Shown here piece after piece: positions 7,862-16,215 of a stretch of DNA of 64,000 nt. The notes under the pieces were generated by a model. It was not told the origin of the DNA and made no database searches. It saw only the letters and a list, made by a program, of their open reading frames with translations. The position numbers and the translations under genes are program-made. Location: NCBI RefSeq assembly GCF_026626335.1, contig NZ_JAPNTZ010000003.1, forward strand, positions 434,001 through 498,000, written 5' to 3'. The DNA is from Paractinoplanes pyxinae (lineage in GTDB: Bacteria; Actinomycetota; Actinomycetes; Mycobacteriales; Micromonosporaceae). How positions within the stretch are numbered: position 1 is the stretch's first letter; every line of letters starts with the position of its first letter.

Positions 7862-9706
7862 GTGAGTGGGCTGATCCGGGGGGCTTGGGTGAGTGAGGTC
7901 GGGGGCGTCGCCACCGCGACCGCGGGCGAGGAGCGGACCGAGGTTGGGAGCGCTCCCGCGTCCAGGGGTGTGCTGAAGCGGGTCTGGGCTCGGCGGGAGT
8001 GGATTCTCGTCGTCCTCGGCGGGCTGGCGCTGGCCGCGCTGCTGACCTGGCCGACGCTGCGCGATCCGCGGCACACGGTGCCGGGGGACATCGGGGATCC
8101 GGCCCTGTTCGCCTGGCAGATCGCCTGGGGCGGGCACGCCCTGCTGCACAACCCGCTGCACTTCTGGGACTCGAACACGTTCTATCCGGATCCGCACTCG
8201 CTGGCCTTCACCGACACCGTCCTCGGGTACGCCCCGCTCGGCATGTTCGGGTCGGGCATGGAGGCGGCCGTCCTGCGCTACAACATCGTGTACGTCCTGG
8301 TCCACGCGCTCGCCTTCGTCGGGGCGTACGCGTTGACCCGTCAGCTGGGCGCGCATCCGCTCGGCGCGTGGGTGGCCGGCGTCGCCTGGGCGTACGCGCC
8401 GTGGAAGCTCGCCCACGCCGGGCACCTGAACGTCATCTCGACCGGCGGCATCGCGCTGAGCCTGGCCATGATCGCCCGCGGCCACGGCTGGTCGTTGCGC
8501 CGCGGCCACCGGCCGGACAGGCACAGCCCCGGGTGGGCGCTGGCCGGGTGGCTGGTCGCCGCCTGGCAGATCAGCCTCGGCCTCGCCATCGGGCTCGTGT
8601 TCGCGTACGTCATGATCGCCCTTTGCCTCGTGGTGGCGGCGCGGTTCGGCTGGGTCTGGTGGCGGCGCGGCCGGCCGGTCTTCGGCCGCCGGCTGCTGGT
8701 GGCCGACGTGATCGGCGGGCTGGTGTTCGGCGCCGTCACGCTGTTCATGGGCATCGCCTACTCCCGCGTGGTGGAGCTCAACCCGCAGGCCGACCGGTCG
8801 CTGGCCTGGACCGAGGCGTACTCGCCGCCCTGGCGGGGTCTGCTCGTCGCGCCCGAGACGTCCTGGCTGTGGGGTGAACGGCACGCGGCGGCCCGGGCCG
8901 AGCTCTCGTGGCCGCCCGAGATGGCCCTGCTGCCCGGCGTGGCCCTGTTCGTGCTGGCCATCACGGGAGTCTTCTTCTCGGTCTTCCGGATCCGCCATCG
9001 GATCCTGCTGTTCCTGGGCGTCCTCGTCGGGGTTCTGCTCATGCTCGGCTCCAAGCTGCCGTGGCACGGCGACCCGGGCTATCTGACGCTCTCCAAGCAC
9101 CTGCCGGGCTGGGCGGCCCTGCGCACTCCCGGGCGCCTGATGTTATGGACCACCTTGTTCATGGCTGTCCTGGCCGCCGGCGCGGTCAGCGCCGTCGTGG
9201 GCGACGTGAAAGAGATCGCGCCCTGGCGCAAGGACGGCGCCGCGTGGTCGAAGCGACTGGGGCGCGCGAAATTTGTCGTGCTGCGCCTCGCGCTGGTGCT
9301 CCCGCTGCTGGGGGTGGCCCTCGACGGGGTGAACCGGACCGCGCACCCCGAGGTGCTGCGCTATCCGGCCGCCATGAGCGTGGCGCCCGAGCCGATCCTG
9401 GTGCTGCCCAGCGGCGGCAGCCTCGAGATGTCGATCATGCTGTGGTCCACCAACGGGTTCCCGCGCATCCCCAACGGCATCGTGACCTTCGAGCCGACCG
9501 GGCAGCAACGGATCCGCTCGAGCAGCGCGACCTTCCCGGACTCGGCCAGCATCGCGTCACTGCGGGCGGACGGCATCAAGTCGGTCGTCGTCCTGCCGGA
9601 ATGGCTGGGTGGAACCCCGTGGGAGGGCCTGCCCAACCGGCCGTTCGACGGCCTCGGCATCACCCGCGAGGAGATCGACGGCGCGTACCTCTACCGACTG
9701 GAGTGA
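7862..9706 (+). CDS. Polytopic membrane protein, GT-C glycosyltransferase-like
   Basis: A 614-residue integral membrane protein. After a 40-residue cytoplasmic N-terminus, a first membrane helix (WILVVLGGLALAALLTW) is followed by the loop PGDIGDPALFAWQIAWG and about ten further helices, then a soluble C-terminal domain from about residue 490 (HPEVLRYPAAMSVAPEPILVLPS onward). The DP-x-L-x-x-W first-loop arrangement resembles GT-C glycosyltransferases that use lipid-linked sugars, but no diagnostic catalytic motif is certain. The start may be GTG 7862 or GTG 7889. A CACAT-TG-ATGTG inverted repeat (7832-7843) lies upstream. Its 3' end overlaps the acyltransferase on the other strand. Confidence 0.7.
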   Translation: MSGLIRGAWVSEVGGVATATAGEERTEVGSAPASRGVLKRVWARREWILVVLGGLALAALLTWPTLRDPRHTVPGDIGDPALFAWQIAWGGHALLHNPLHFWDSNTFYPDPHSLAFTDTVLGYAPLGMFGSGMEAAVLRYNIVYVLVHALAFVGAYALTRQLGAHPLGAWVAGVAWAYAPWKLAHAGHLNVISTGGIALSLAMIARGHGWSLRRGHRPDRHSPGWALAGWLVAAWQISLGLAIGLVFAYVMIALCLVVAARFGWVWWRRGRPVFGRRLLVADVIGGLVFGAVTLFMGIAYSRVVELNPQADRSLAWTEAYSPPWRGLLVAPETSWLWGERHAAARAELSWPPEMALLPGVALFVLAITGVFFSVFRIRHRILLFLGVLVGVLLMLGSKLPWHGDPGYLTLSKHLPGWAALRTPGRLMLWTTLFMAVLAAGAVSAVVGDVKEIAPWRKDGAAWSKRLGRAKFVVLRLALVLPLLGVALDGVNRTAHPEVLRYPAAMSVAPEPILVLPSGGSLEMSIMLWSTNGFPRIPNGIVTFEPTGQQRIRSSSATFPDSASIASLRADGIKSVVVLPEWLGGTPWEGLPNRPFDGLGITREEIDGAYLYRLE

Positions 9707-10801
9707 CGGCCGGCGGCCGAGAAGGCCGGATGCCGGCCGGCGCTGCTGGAAGGGCGCCTCGAAAAGCCGGGCGAACAGCCAGGCGAGCGCCAGCGACACC
9801 CCGCCGGCGATAAGCGTGGTGGCCGCGAACGAGATCGTGTCCCGGCCGAGCCGGGGGATGGCCAGCTTCAGGGTGACCACGACGACGATCGGCAGGTGGA
9901 CCAGGTACAGGCTGTACGAGATCGACCCGAGCCACTTCAGCGGCCGCGAGTCGAGCAGCCGGATCAGCCCGGCGGGCCGCCCGCTCACGATCGCCAGCAG
10001 GAAGAGGGTCATCGCGGGGGCGACCGCCAGGTCGAGCCAGTAGTAGTTGTTGACCATCCACCGGCCGCCCTGAAGCAGCATCAGAACGCCCACCGGCGCC
10101 GCCGCCAGCACCGCCAACGGGATCCAGGGCGCTCGGTGGAATCGCCCGGCAGCCACACCGGCCGCCACGACGCCGGCGGCGAAGGCCGGTACGAGGTGCG
10201 GGGCCAGCCAGTTGTCGCCCTGCGGCGGCGACCCGTCGAACACGACGAACCCGATCACGACCACCGGCAGGGTCACCACGGCCAGCATCGCGGCCATGCC
10301 GATCCGGCGGCACAGCAGCACCAGCAGGGGTAGTACGCCGTACAGCAGAGCCTCGACGCCGATCGACCAGAAGGCGCCGTTCGGTGTGGGCACGGCGACC
10401 AGGTCCTGCAGCAGGAACGTGTAGACAAGCACGGAACCGGTGGTGGGCTCGGCCGAGTGCGGCTGGCGCACGATCGTCCAGGCGATGACCAGGCTGAACA
10501 CCAGCGCGGCCCAGTACGCCGGAAGGATCCGCCAGGCCCGCCGCCGGGCGTAGCCGGCCAGGCTGCCCAGCTGCCAGCCATTACGCGCGGCCGTCAACGC
10601 CAGCGAGAAGCCCGACAGCACCAGGAACATCACCACGGCCAGCCGGCCGAACCCGAGCCAGCTCAGCCACTGCGGGCCCTGATAGCGGGGGAAGCCGCGG
10701 AACGTGTACGCCCAGCAGTGGAACAACACCACGTACAGGGCGCAGAGGCCGCGCAGGCCGTCCAGCCCGGCCACCCGTTTCGAGCTCACCTCCCAGTTCA
10801 C
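9557..10801 (-). CDS. Acyltransferase family 3 (OafA/YrhL-like) membrane protein
   Basis: A roughly 414-residue integral membrane O-acyltransferase that decorates extracellular sugars in homologues. The first segment AGLDGLRGLCALYVVLFHCW has the family's R/H signature, followed by FLVLSGFSLAL, RRAWRILPAYWAAL and the late SYSLYLVHLP motif. About ten membrane helices are visible. The usual protein would end near EAPFQQRR; here the frame continues about 55 residues and overlaps the 3' end of the opposing membrane gene by 150 bp, suggesting loss of the original stop. The start is uncertain: GTGs at 10825, 10801, 10789 and 10774 are possible. It follows the esterase gene closely and probably shares its transcript. 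Confidence 0.82.
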   Translation of the reverse strand: MNWEVSSKRVAGLDGLRGLCALYVVLFHCWAYTFRGFPRYQGPQWLSWLGFGRLAVVMFLVLSGFSLALTAARNGWQLGSLAGYARRRAWRILPAYWAALVFSLVIAWTIVRQPHSAEPTTGSVLVYTFLLQDLVAVPTPNGAFWSIGVEALLYGVLPLLVLLCRRIGMAAMLAVVTLPVVVIGFVVFDGSPPQGDNWLAPHLVPAFAAGVVAAGVAAGRFHRAPWIPLAVLAAAPVGVLMLLQGGRWMVNNYYWLDLAVAPAMTLFLLAIVSGRPAGLIRLLDSRPLKWLGSISYSLYLVHLPIVVVVTLKLAIPRLGRDTISFAATTLIAGGVSLALAWLFARLFEAPFQQRRPASGLLGRRPSLQSVEVRAVDLLAGDAEAVERPVGQALPRGSTQPFRQDDDRLDAVRPQ

Positions 10802-10836
10802 GTAAAGCGAGGGCGCACAGTTCACGCCCGGCGGCG

Positions 10837-11850
10837 CTATTTGCCGGCGTTGGTCAGGTACGGGTCGTCGGACAGCCAGGTGGTCACCACGCGCGTGCGC
10901 TTCAGGTACCGGTCCTTCACGACGACCTTGCGGGCCTTCGCCGTGACGACTCGCGCCTTGATGTGCAGAAGGTAGGTCTGAGTGGCGGTGCCCGGCCGCT
11001 GCCACCGGCCGGCTCGCAGGGTCCAGCGGCTGCACTCGGAGTGCCAGTCCGGCCGGCCGGCCACGGTCTTGTTGATGCGGAAGCAGAGCGTGGTGGCGGT
11101 GCCCGCGTACGGGTTGCGGCCCGCGGGCCAGCCGGCGTCGCCATAGACCTTGGTCATGGCCCGGTACAGGTTGTAGGCCATCTTGGCGTAGCCGTCGTCG
11201 TTGGGGTGCAGCTGGTCGAACTCCGACAGGCCGCCGATCGACGACTGGTCGACCAGGTGCACCTTGTCGTCCTTGCCGGCCACGATGCCGGGGATCCGCT
11301 TGTTGTAGGCGGCGATCCGGCTCTTGTACGGCTCGATGTGCCCCTGAACCAGCTGCTGCACGAAGATGTCGGCGTCCGGGCGGCCGGCGCGGATCTGGTC
11401 GATGAGCGTGGACAGCCGGGTGGCCGTGGGGTCGACGCTCTTGTTCTGGGCCATGTCGTTGGTGCCGAGGTGCAGCAGGATCACGTCCGGCTGGTAGGTG
11501 GCCAGCCAGGTGTCGACGTTGGCGGCGATCTGGTCGATGCGCCAGCCGGGGTGGCCCTCGTGGTCGCGGTCCGCACCCTTCGGGCCGGCCTGCTGGGAGC
11601 CCACGAAGTCGACGTTCAGGCCGGCCGCCCCGAGCCGCTTCTGCAGGTCGATGCGGTAGCCGCTGGCCGTCGGGGCGCCGGTGCGGTTGCCGATCCGCGA
11701 GTCGGCCGACCCGCTGCCGTACGTGATCGAGTCGCCCAGCGGCATCACCTTGAGCGGTCCGGCCGGCTCCGGGGCGGCGTGGGCCGGGACGGTCGGCGAG
11801 GCGGCCAGGATCGTGGCGACGGCGAGCGCGAGGGCGGCAGGGATCTTCAC
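10837..11850 (-). CDS. Secreted SGNH/GDSL hydrolase (acetyl-xylan-esterase-like)
   Basis: A 337-residue exported esterase. Residues 1-25 are a signal peptide ending AHA. Catalytic block I is PLGDSITYG (nucleophile Ser), block III is HLGTNDM, and block V is DQLHPNDDGY with the Asp/His pair. These are the SGNH hydrolase signatures, closest to CE3-type deacetylases. The C-terminal 100 residues (CFRINKTVAGRPDWHSECSRW... onward) form an extra Cys-containing domain, perhaps carbohydrate-binding, which I cannot name. It is followed on the same strand by the acyltransferase, so one gene adds and the other may remove O-acyl groups from surface glycans (inference). Confidence 0.87.
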   Translation of the reverse strand: MKIPAALALAVATILAASPTVPAHAAPEPAGPLKVMPLGDSITYGSGSADSRIGNRTGAPTASGYRIDLQKRLGAAGLNVDFVGSQQAGPKGADRDHEGHPGWRIDQIAANVDTWLATYQPDVILLHLGTNDMAQNKSVDPTATRLSTLIDQIRAGRPDADIFVQQLVQGHIEPYKSRIAAYNKRIPGIVAGKDDKVHLVDQSSIGGLSEFDQLHPNDDGYAKMAYNLYRAMTKVYGDAGWPAGRNPYAGTATTLCFRINKTVAGRPDWHSECSRWTLRAGRWQRPGTATQTYLLHIKARVVTAKARKVVVKDRYLKRTRVVTTWLSDDPYLTNAGK

Positions 11851-11920
11851 ATGGGAACGGATCGGCCCGCGCGGGTGCGCGGATGGTCGTCCGGCGGGTG
11901 CAGCACAGGTGCTTGCGGCG

Positions 11921-13702
11921 TCAGCGCGTCTCGACGTCCGCCCGGTCGGGGAGGGCGCTCGGGCTGAGGGTGTCCCGGCGGAGGACCTGCAGCAGTTCCT
12001 CGTACGGGCCGATCAGGTACGCGCGGTCGCCGGCCGCGAAGCGGGTGTCCCGGCGCGGCGGGTGCTCCAGCGGTGTGTCGCCCGGAGCTCGGCTGATGGC
12101 CACTACCCGCGTACGGGCGGAAAGGTCTTGCATGGCCAGGCCGTCGAGGCCGCCGCCGCGGGCGACGGTGAGCCGCCCGACCAGCATGAGTTGCGAGCTG
12201 ACGTAGAACGTGGCGATGACGTCCAGGCCCAGGGCGGCGCCGACGAACCAGGGCGCGGCCAGGGCGGCCGTCGATCGGGCCAGGCCGAGGCCGAAGTGGC
12301 GTTCGACGGTGGCGGCCAGGGTGCGGTCGAACAGGCGCAGGACGACGGGCACCTCGCCGCCGCGGTCGCCCAGCTGGTCGCGGATGGCCAGGCCGGTCTC
12401 CAGGTTGACCAGGTCGTCGCTGGTCAGGATGGCCACCGCCCGGGCCTGGGCCAGTTGCACCCGGTCGAGCGTGCGGGGGAGGGTCGGATCGGCGAAGACC
12501 ACGGGGATGCCCGCGTCGCGGACCTGTGCGGCGTACCGGCAATTCTCTTTGGTTTCGACGACCACCACGTCGATGCCGGCGTCGGCCAGACGCTCGACCA
12601 CGCGGACGCCGACCGAGCCGAGGCCGATGACGACGACGTGATCGGTGAGCTGGGTGAGGCGGCGACGGCCCAGGGCCTCCTCGAGGCGGATGCTGACCAG
12701 GGTGTTGGTCAGCAGGGCGTAGAAGGTGGTGGCCAGCAGCACGCCGAGGATCATCAGGGCGATCGCGAAGCCGCGCAGCCAGGTCGGCTGCTCGCGGAAG
12801 TAGAAGTCGCCGAAGCCGACGGTGGCGATCGTCTCGACCGAGAAGTACGCGGCGTCGAGGATCGTCATGCGGGTGCCGTCGGGCTCGCGATAGCCCACGC
12901 GGAGCACCACCATCGCGGCCGTGAGCAGCAGAAACAGGCCGCCGAGCACGTAGGCCAGGCGGCGGTCGACAGTCGTCAGCACGGTCTGGGCCAGGTGCCA
13001 TTTCGTTCTGAACCAACTTGGCCGTACGGAGGACGGAGGAGCGGTGGCGTCGCCGAGCCCGGCCGCGGCCAGCTCGGCCGGCGTGCCGAGCAGCGTGACC
13101 AGGTCGCCCGGGCGCACCTGGTGGTCGCGGCCGGGGCACACCTCGATGTCGTCCTCGCCGATCACCGCCAGCGGGGCCAGGGCGCCGTAGCGGGCCCGCA
13201 GCGGGCCGGCCGCATCGGCCACCACCTGCACGGCGACGAACCGGGTGCCGTCCAGGTCGAGGTCGTGGGCGCCGGTACGCAGGCAGGCCTCGACCAGCGA
13301 CGGCGCGGACAGGCCGGCCACGTCCAGCACCGAGATCGACAGCGCGGCCAGGGCACGGCCGACGGCCGGATTGCGCAGCTGCACGACCACGCGGATGTCG
13401 GGGCGGTTCTCCCGGGTCAGCAGGGCGGCCTCGATGGTGTGCAGGTCGTCGGCCAGCACGCAGATGACCGCGGCCGCGCCGGGCAGGCCGGCCTCGCCCA
13501 GCGTCTCGATCAGGCGGGGGCTGCCGACCACCACGGGCACGCCCCAGCCCCGGACCACCCGGACCAGACGGGGGTCGGCGTCGTCCTCGACCACCGCGAT
13601 GCGTACGCCGGCCAGGTGCAGCTGTTCGACGGTGCGCAGCCCCACGTCGTCGAGCCCGCAGACGATGATGTGCCCACGCCAGCTCGCGCAACTGCCGTCC
13701 AC
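11921..13702 (-). CDS. Potassium channel with RCK (TrkA-N/TrkA-C) domains on both sides of the pore
   Basis: A 593-residue membrane protein. Residues 11-130 form an RCK/TrkA-N Rossmann domain (HIIVCGLDDVG) and about 140-212 a TrkA-C-like domain. Two membrane helices (about 250-268 and 312-333) flank a pore loop with the selectivity filter TVGFGD at 294-299. A second Rossmann domain begins DHVVVIGLGSVGVRVVE (354-370) with ETKEN as its acidic end, and a second TrkA-C-like part follows to the end. Most bacterial RCK channels have the pore first, so the N-terminal RCK pair is unusual but known in some actinobacterial proteins. It probably gates K+ flux in response to nucleotides or ions. Confidence 0.88.
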   Translation of the reverse strand: MDGSCASWRGHIIVCGLDDVGLRTVEQLHLAGVRIAVVEDDADPRLVRVVRGWGVPVVVGSPRLIETLGEAGLPGAAAVICVLADDLHTIEAALLTRENRPDIRVVVQLRNPAVGRALAALSISVLDVAGLSAPSLVEACLRTGAHDLDLDGTRFVAVQVVADAAGPLRARYGALAPLAVIGEDDIEVCPGRDHQVRPGDLVTLLGTPAELAAAGLGDATAPPSSVRPSWFRTKWHLAQTVLTTVDRRLAYVLGGLFLLLTAAMVVLRVGYREPDGTRMTILDAAYFSVETIATVGFGDFYFREQPTWLRGFAIALMILGVLLATTFYALLTNTLVSIRLEEALGRRRLTQLTDHVVVIGLGSVGVRVVERLADAGIDVVVVETKENCRYAAQVRDAGIPVVFADPTLPRTLDRVQLAQARAVAILTSDDLVNLETGLAIRDQLGDRGGEVPVVLRLFDRTLAATVERHFGLGLARSTAALAAPWFVGAALGLDVIATFYVSSQLMLVGRLTVARGGGLDGLAMQDLSARTRVVAISRAPGDTPLEHPPRRDTRFAAGDRAYLIGPYEELLQVLRRDTLSPSALPDRADVETR

Positions 13703-13747
13703 TCACGCAGGGTAGCCAAGTTGCGGGCGCTCAGTGGCATCCTTGGC

Positions 13748-14017
13748 GTGAGTGTGCGGGTGCCGCCCCGGTGGGTGGAGCGTACGGCGTGGGGGCACCC
13801 GGCCTGGTGGCTCAACCTGCGGGCGGCGCCCGAGGCGACAGTCGAGCTCGATGGCACCGCCGCCCGGCCGGTGCGGGCACGGGCGGCCGAGGGCGACGAG
13901 CGGGCGAGGCTCTGGGACCGCTGGCGCACGTTCGACAAAGAGCTCGACGTGTACGCGGCGTTGCGCTCCACCGAGGCGGTGGTCGTGGTCCTGGAGCCTC
14001 GCCCGTCGCCCGGCTAG
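13748..14017 (+). pseudogene. C-terminal remnant of a deazaflavin (F420)-dependent nitroreductase-family protein
   Basis: An 89-residue frame from GTG 13748 reads WGHPAWWLNLRAAPEATVEL, then PVRARAAEGDERARLWDRW and VVVLEPR. This is the C-terminal two thirds of the Ddn/nitroreductase family, which binds F420. The expected N-terminal part (a TTGRKSG-type F420-binding segment) is absent and the frame runs straight into the upstream channel gene's start region. It is probably a 5'-truncated gene. Its stop TAG overlaps the convergent ferredoxin-reductase stop in the tetranucleotide CTAG. Confidence 0.6.
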
Positions 14018-15357
14018 ATCCCGCTGCTGATGTCGATCATGTCCTGGCGGGGCACGACCTTGATGCGCTTGCGGCCGTGCGGGTTGCCCAGGCCGATCTC
14101 GTGCTCGTCCAGGCGCTTCCAGCCGGCCCAGGTGGTGTAGCCGAGGCCGCGGCGGTCGAGGTAGGCCAGGACTTCGGCCGGGTCGCGGTGGACGGCCGGC
14201 GGCAGGCCGTCGGCGTCGGCCAGCAGGCTGGTGATCGTCTCGTTGGCGTCCTTCTTCGTGTGCCCGATCAGGCCGACCGGGCCGCGCTTGATCCAGCCGG
14301 TCGCGTACAGGCCGGGCACCCGCTCGCCGTCGAGGTCGAGCACGCGGCCGGCGTCGTGCGGGATCGTGCCGGTGGCGTGGTCGAACGGCAGGTCGGCGAT
14401 CGGGCGGCTCAGATAGCCGATGGCCCGGTAGACGGCCTGCACGTCCCAGTCGGTGAACTGGCCGGTGCCGCGGACCGAACCGTCGCCGGTGAGCTCCTGC
14501 GTCTCGGTGCGCAGTCCCTCCGTACGGTCGGACCCGAGGATGGCGACCGGCGCCTGCAGGAAGTGCAGGTGCAGGCGGCGCGGCCGGTCGCGGGGGTCGC
14601 GGGCGCACCAGTTCTGCAGGGTGTCGACGCACATCTTGAGCGAGCGCCTGGCCCGGATGGCGGCCAGGCTGCCCTCGTCGAACTCCATGCCCTCGGGGTG
14701 CACGATCACCTCGACGTTGGGCGACTCGTCGAGCTCGCGCAGCTCCATCGGGGTGAACTTGACCTGGCCCGGGCCGCGCCGCGAGAACAGGTGCACGTCG
14801 GTCACCGGGCTGGCCAGCAGGCCGCGGTGCACGTTGTCGGGGATCTCGGTCTCGAGCAGCTCGTCCGCGGTCTTGGCCAGGATGCGGGCCACGTCGACGG
14901 CCACGTTGCCGGCGCCGAGCACCGCCACCTTTGTCGCGGTCAAAGGCCATTCCCTCGGTACGTCGGGGTGGCCGTCGTACCAGGAGACGAAGTCCGCCGC
15001 TCCGAAGCTCCCCGGCAACTCGATCCCGGGGATGTCGAGCTCCCTGTCCTTGTCGGCGCCGGTGGCGAGCACGACGGCGTCGTAGAACGGGGTGAGCTCC
15101 TCGGGCTTGACGTCGACGCCGTAGTCGACGTTGCCGATGAAACGGATGCGCGGATCCTCCAGCACGTGGTGCAGCGCCGTGATGATCTCTTTGATCCGCG
15201 GGTGGTCGGGCGCGACGCCGTACCGGATGAGCCCGTACGGGGTGGGAAGCCGGTCGAAGATGTCGACTGTCGCGTCCGGGGCCGCCTTGGTCAGGATGTC
15301 CGCCGCGTAGATGCCGGCCGGTCCGGCGCCGACGACGGCGACTCGCAGAGCAGTCAC
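14014..15357 (-). CDS. fprA: Ferredoxin/adrenodoxin-type NADP+ reductase (FprA-like)
   Basis: A 447-residue FAD flavoprotein that passes electrons between NADPH and ferredoxin. The FAD dinucleotide motif GAGPAG is at residues 10-15, PTPYGLIRYGVAPDH at 38-52, and the NADP motif LGAGNVAVDVARIL at 147-160, with SRRGPGQVKFTP typical of the adrenodoxin-reductase/FprA branch. GWIKRGPVGLIGHTKKDA near the C-terminus is also diagnostic. The GTG start at 15357 overlaps the stop of the Ni-SOD gene by 4 nt (GTGA), so translation is coupled. The pairing suggests a role in oxidative-stress electron supply, as an inference. Confidence 0.92.
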   Translation of the reverse strand: MTALRVAVVGAGPAGIYAADILTKAAPDATVDIFDRLPTPYGLIRYGVAPDHPRIKEIITALHHVLEDPRIRFIGNVDYGVDVKPEELTPFYDAVVLATGADKDRELDIPGIELPGSFGAADFVSWYDGHPDVPREWPLTATKVAVLGAGNVAVDVARILAKTADELLETEIPDNVHRGLLASPVTDVHLFSRRGPGQVKFTPMELRELDESPNVEVIVHPEGMEFDEGSLAAIRARRSLKMCVDTLQNWCARDPRDRPRRLHLHFLQAPVAILGSDRTEGLRTETQELTGDGSVRGTGQFTDWDVQAVYRAIGYLSRPIADLPFDHATGTIPHDAGRVLDLDGERVPGLYATGWIKRGPVGLIGHTKKDANETITSLLADADGLPPAVHRDPAEVLAYLDRRGLGYTTWAGWKRLDEHEIGLGNPHGRKRIKVVPRQDMIDISSGI

Positions 15358-15755
15358 TTCTTCGTGGCCCAGAAGATCGTGGAGATCTCCTCGATCTTGG
15401 CGAGCAGGCGGCCGGCGACCTCGGGGTCGGCCGAGCCCTTGGCCCCGCTCGCGCCGGCCAGCTTGGTGGCCTCGTTGAACAGGGTGTGCAGCTGGGGGTA
15501 GGCCTCGAAGTGCGGCGCCTTGAAGTAGTCGGTCCACAGCACCCACAGGTGGTGCTTGACCAGCTCGGCGCGCTGCTCCTTGATGATCAGGGCACGCGTA
15601 CGGAATTCCGGGTCCTCGTTGGCCTGGTACTTCTCGCAGATGGCCTTGACCGACTCAGCCTCGATCCGCGCCTGGGCGGGGTCGTAGACGCCGCAGGGCA
15701 GGTCGCAGTGGGCGCTCACCGTGGTGCGCGGCGTGAAGAGGCGGGGCAGTCGCAT
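15354..15755 (-). CDS. sodN: Nickel superoxide dismutase
   Basis: A 133-residue precursor of Ni-SOD, which converts superoxide to hydrogen peroxide and oxygen. Residues 16-24 are the nickel hook HCDLPCGVY (His1, Cys2 and Cys6 of the mature enzyme), preceded by a 15-residue leader MRLPRLFTPRTTVSA that must be removed to free the N-terminal histidine. The rest (DPAQARIEAESVKAI, then HHLWVLWTDYFKAPH) is the usual four-helix bundle at full length. The dedicated maturation protease SodX, commonly next to sodN, is not in this window; fprA follows instead. AGAGAGGA before ATG 15755 is a good SD. Confidence 0.95.
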   Translation of the reverse strand: MRLPRLFTPRTTVSAHCDLPCGVYDPAQARIEAESVKAICEKYQANEDPEFRTRALIIKEQRAELVKHHLWVLWTDYFKAPHFEAYPQLHTLFNEATKLAGASGAKGSADPEVAGRLLAKIEEISTIFWATKK

Positions 15756-15778
15756 CGGATTCCTCTCTCGGGACTGGC

Positions 15779-15814
15779 CTTCAAACCTAAAACTTCAACC
15801 GCACTTCAAGTCAA
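15779..15814 (-). promoter_or_regulatory. sodN promoter with three TTGAAG direct repeats
   Basis: On the minus strand, TTGACT (15814-15809) and TTTAGG (15791-15786) lie 17 bp apart, about 30 bp before the ATG. TTGAAG occurs three times: 15809-15804, 15798-15793 and 15784-15779. The repeats sit beside both promoter boxes, as expected for a regulator site, possibly nickel-responsive; the protein is not identified. Confidence 0.5.
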
Positions 15815-15871
15815 CGCAAGATCAAGCGACTCTGATCACACCGGCCGGGGCGACCGGCGCATAATCGGGTC

Positions 15872-16207
15872 ATGGCGGATATCGATCGGCTGGTGGCCGA
15901 GCACGTCAGCCGGTTCAACGCCGGTGTCGCCACGAAAGACTTCACGCGGTTCGCCGCGGCCTTCGCGCCGGACGCCGTGATGGTCTTCGACGGTGTGCCG
16001 GTGGGCCCCTTCCGCGGCCCGGCCGAGATCGCGGAGGCCTACCGGGCGAACCCGCCCGGCGACTTCATCGACGTGACGCCGGTCGAGCGCGCCGGTCCGG
16101 CCGAAGCGGTCGTCCGGTACGCCTGGCGCACCGCGGACGCGAGCGGAGGAATGCGGCTGTCCTGGGCCGGTGACGACAAGATCGACGCGTTGACCCTGAC
16201 GGTCTAG
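15872..16207 (+). CDS. NTF2/SnoaL-like protein of unknown function
   Basis: A 111-residue cystatin-like alpha+beta protein of the NTF2/SnoaL superfamily: long N-terminal helix (LVAEHVSRFNAGVATKDF), then AAAFAPDAVMVFDGVPVGPFRGPAEIAEAYRANPPGD, then a curved sheet. Many members are nuclear-transport-factor-like enzymes or binding proteins; no substrate is apparent. A CATAAT box ends 6 nt before ATG 15872, so the mRNA is probably leaderless. It is divergent from sodN, sharing a 116-bp intergenic region. Confidence 0.75.
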   Translation: MADIDRLVAEHVSRFNAGVATKDFTRFAAAFAPDAVMVFDGVPVGPFRGPAEIAEAYRANPPGDFIDVTPVERAGPAEAVVRYAWRTADASGGMRLSWAGDDKIDALTLTV

Positions 16208-16215
16208 GACAGGCT

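Noticed and set aside
11847..13706. 619-codon minus frame overlapping the channel gene in another phase
   Set aside because: Arg/Pro/Gly-rich shadow; the channel frame has filter, RCK motifs and normal composition.
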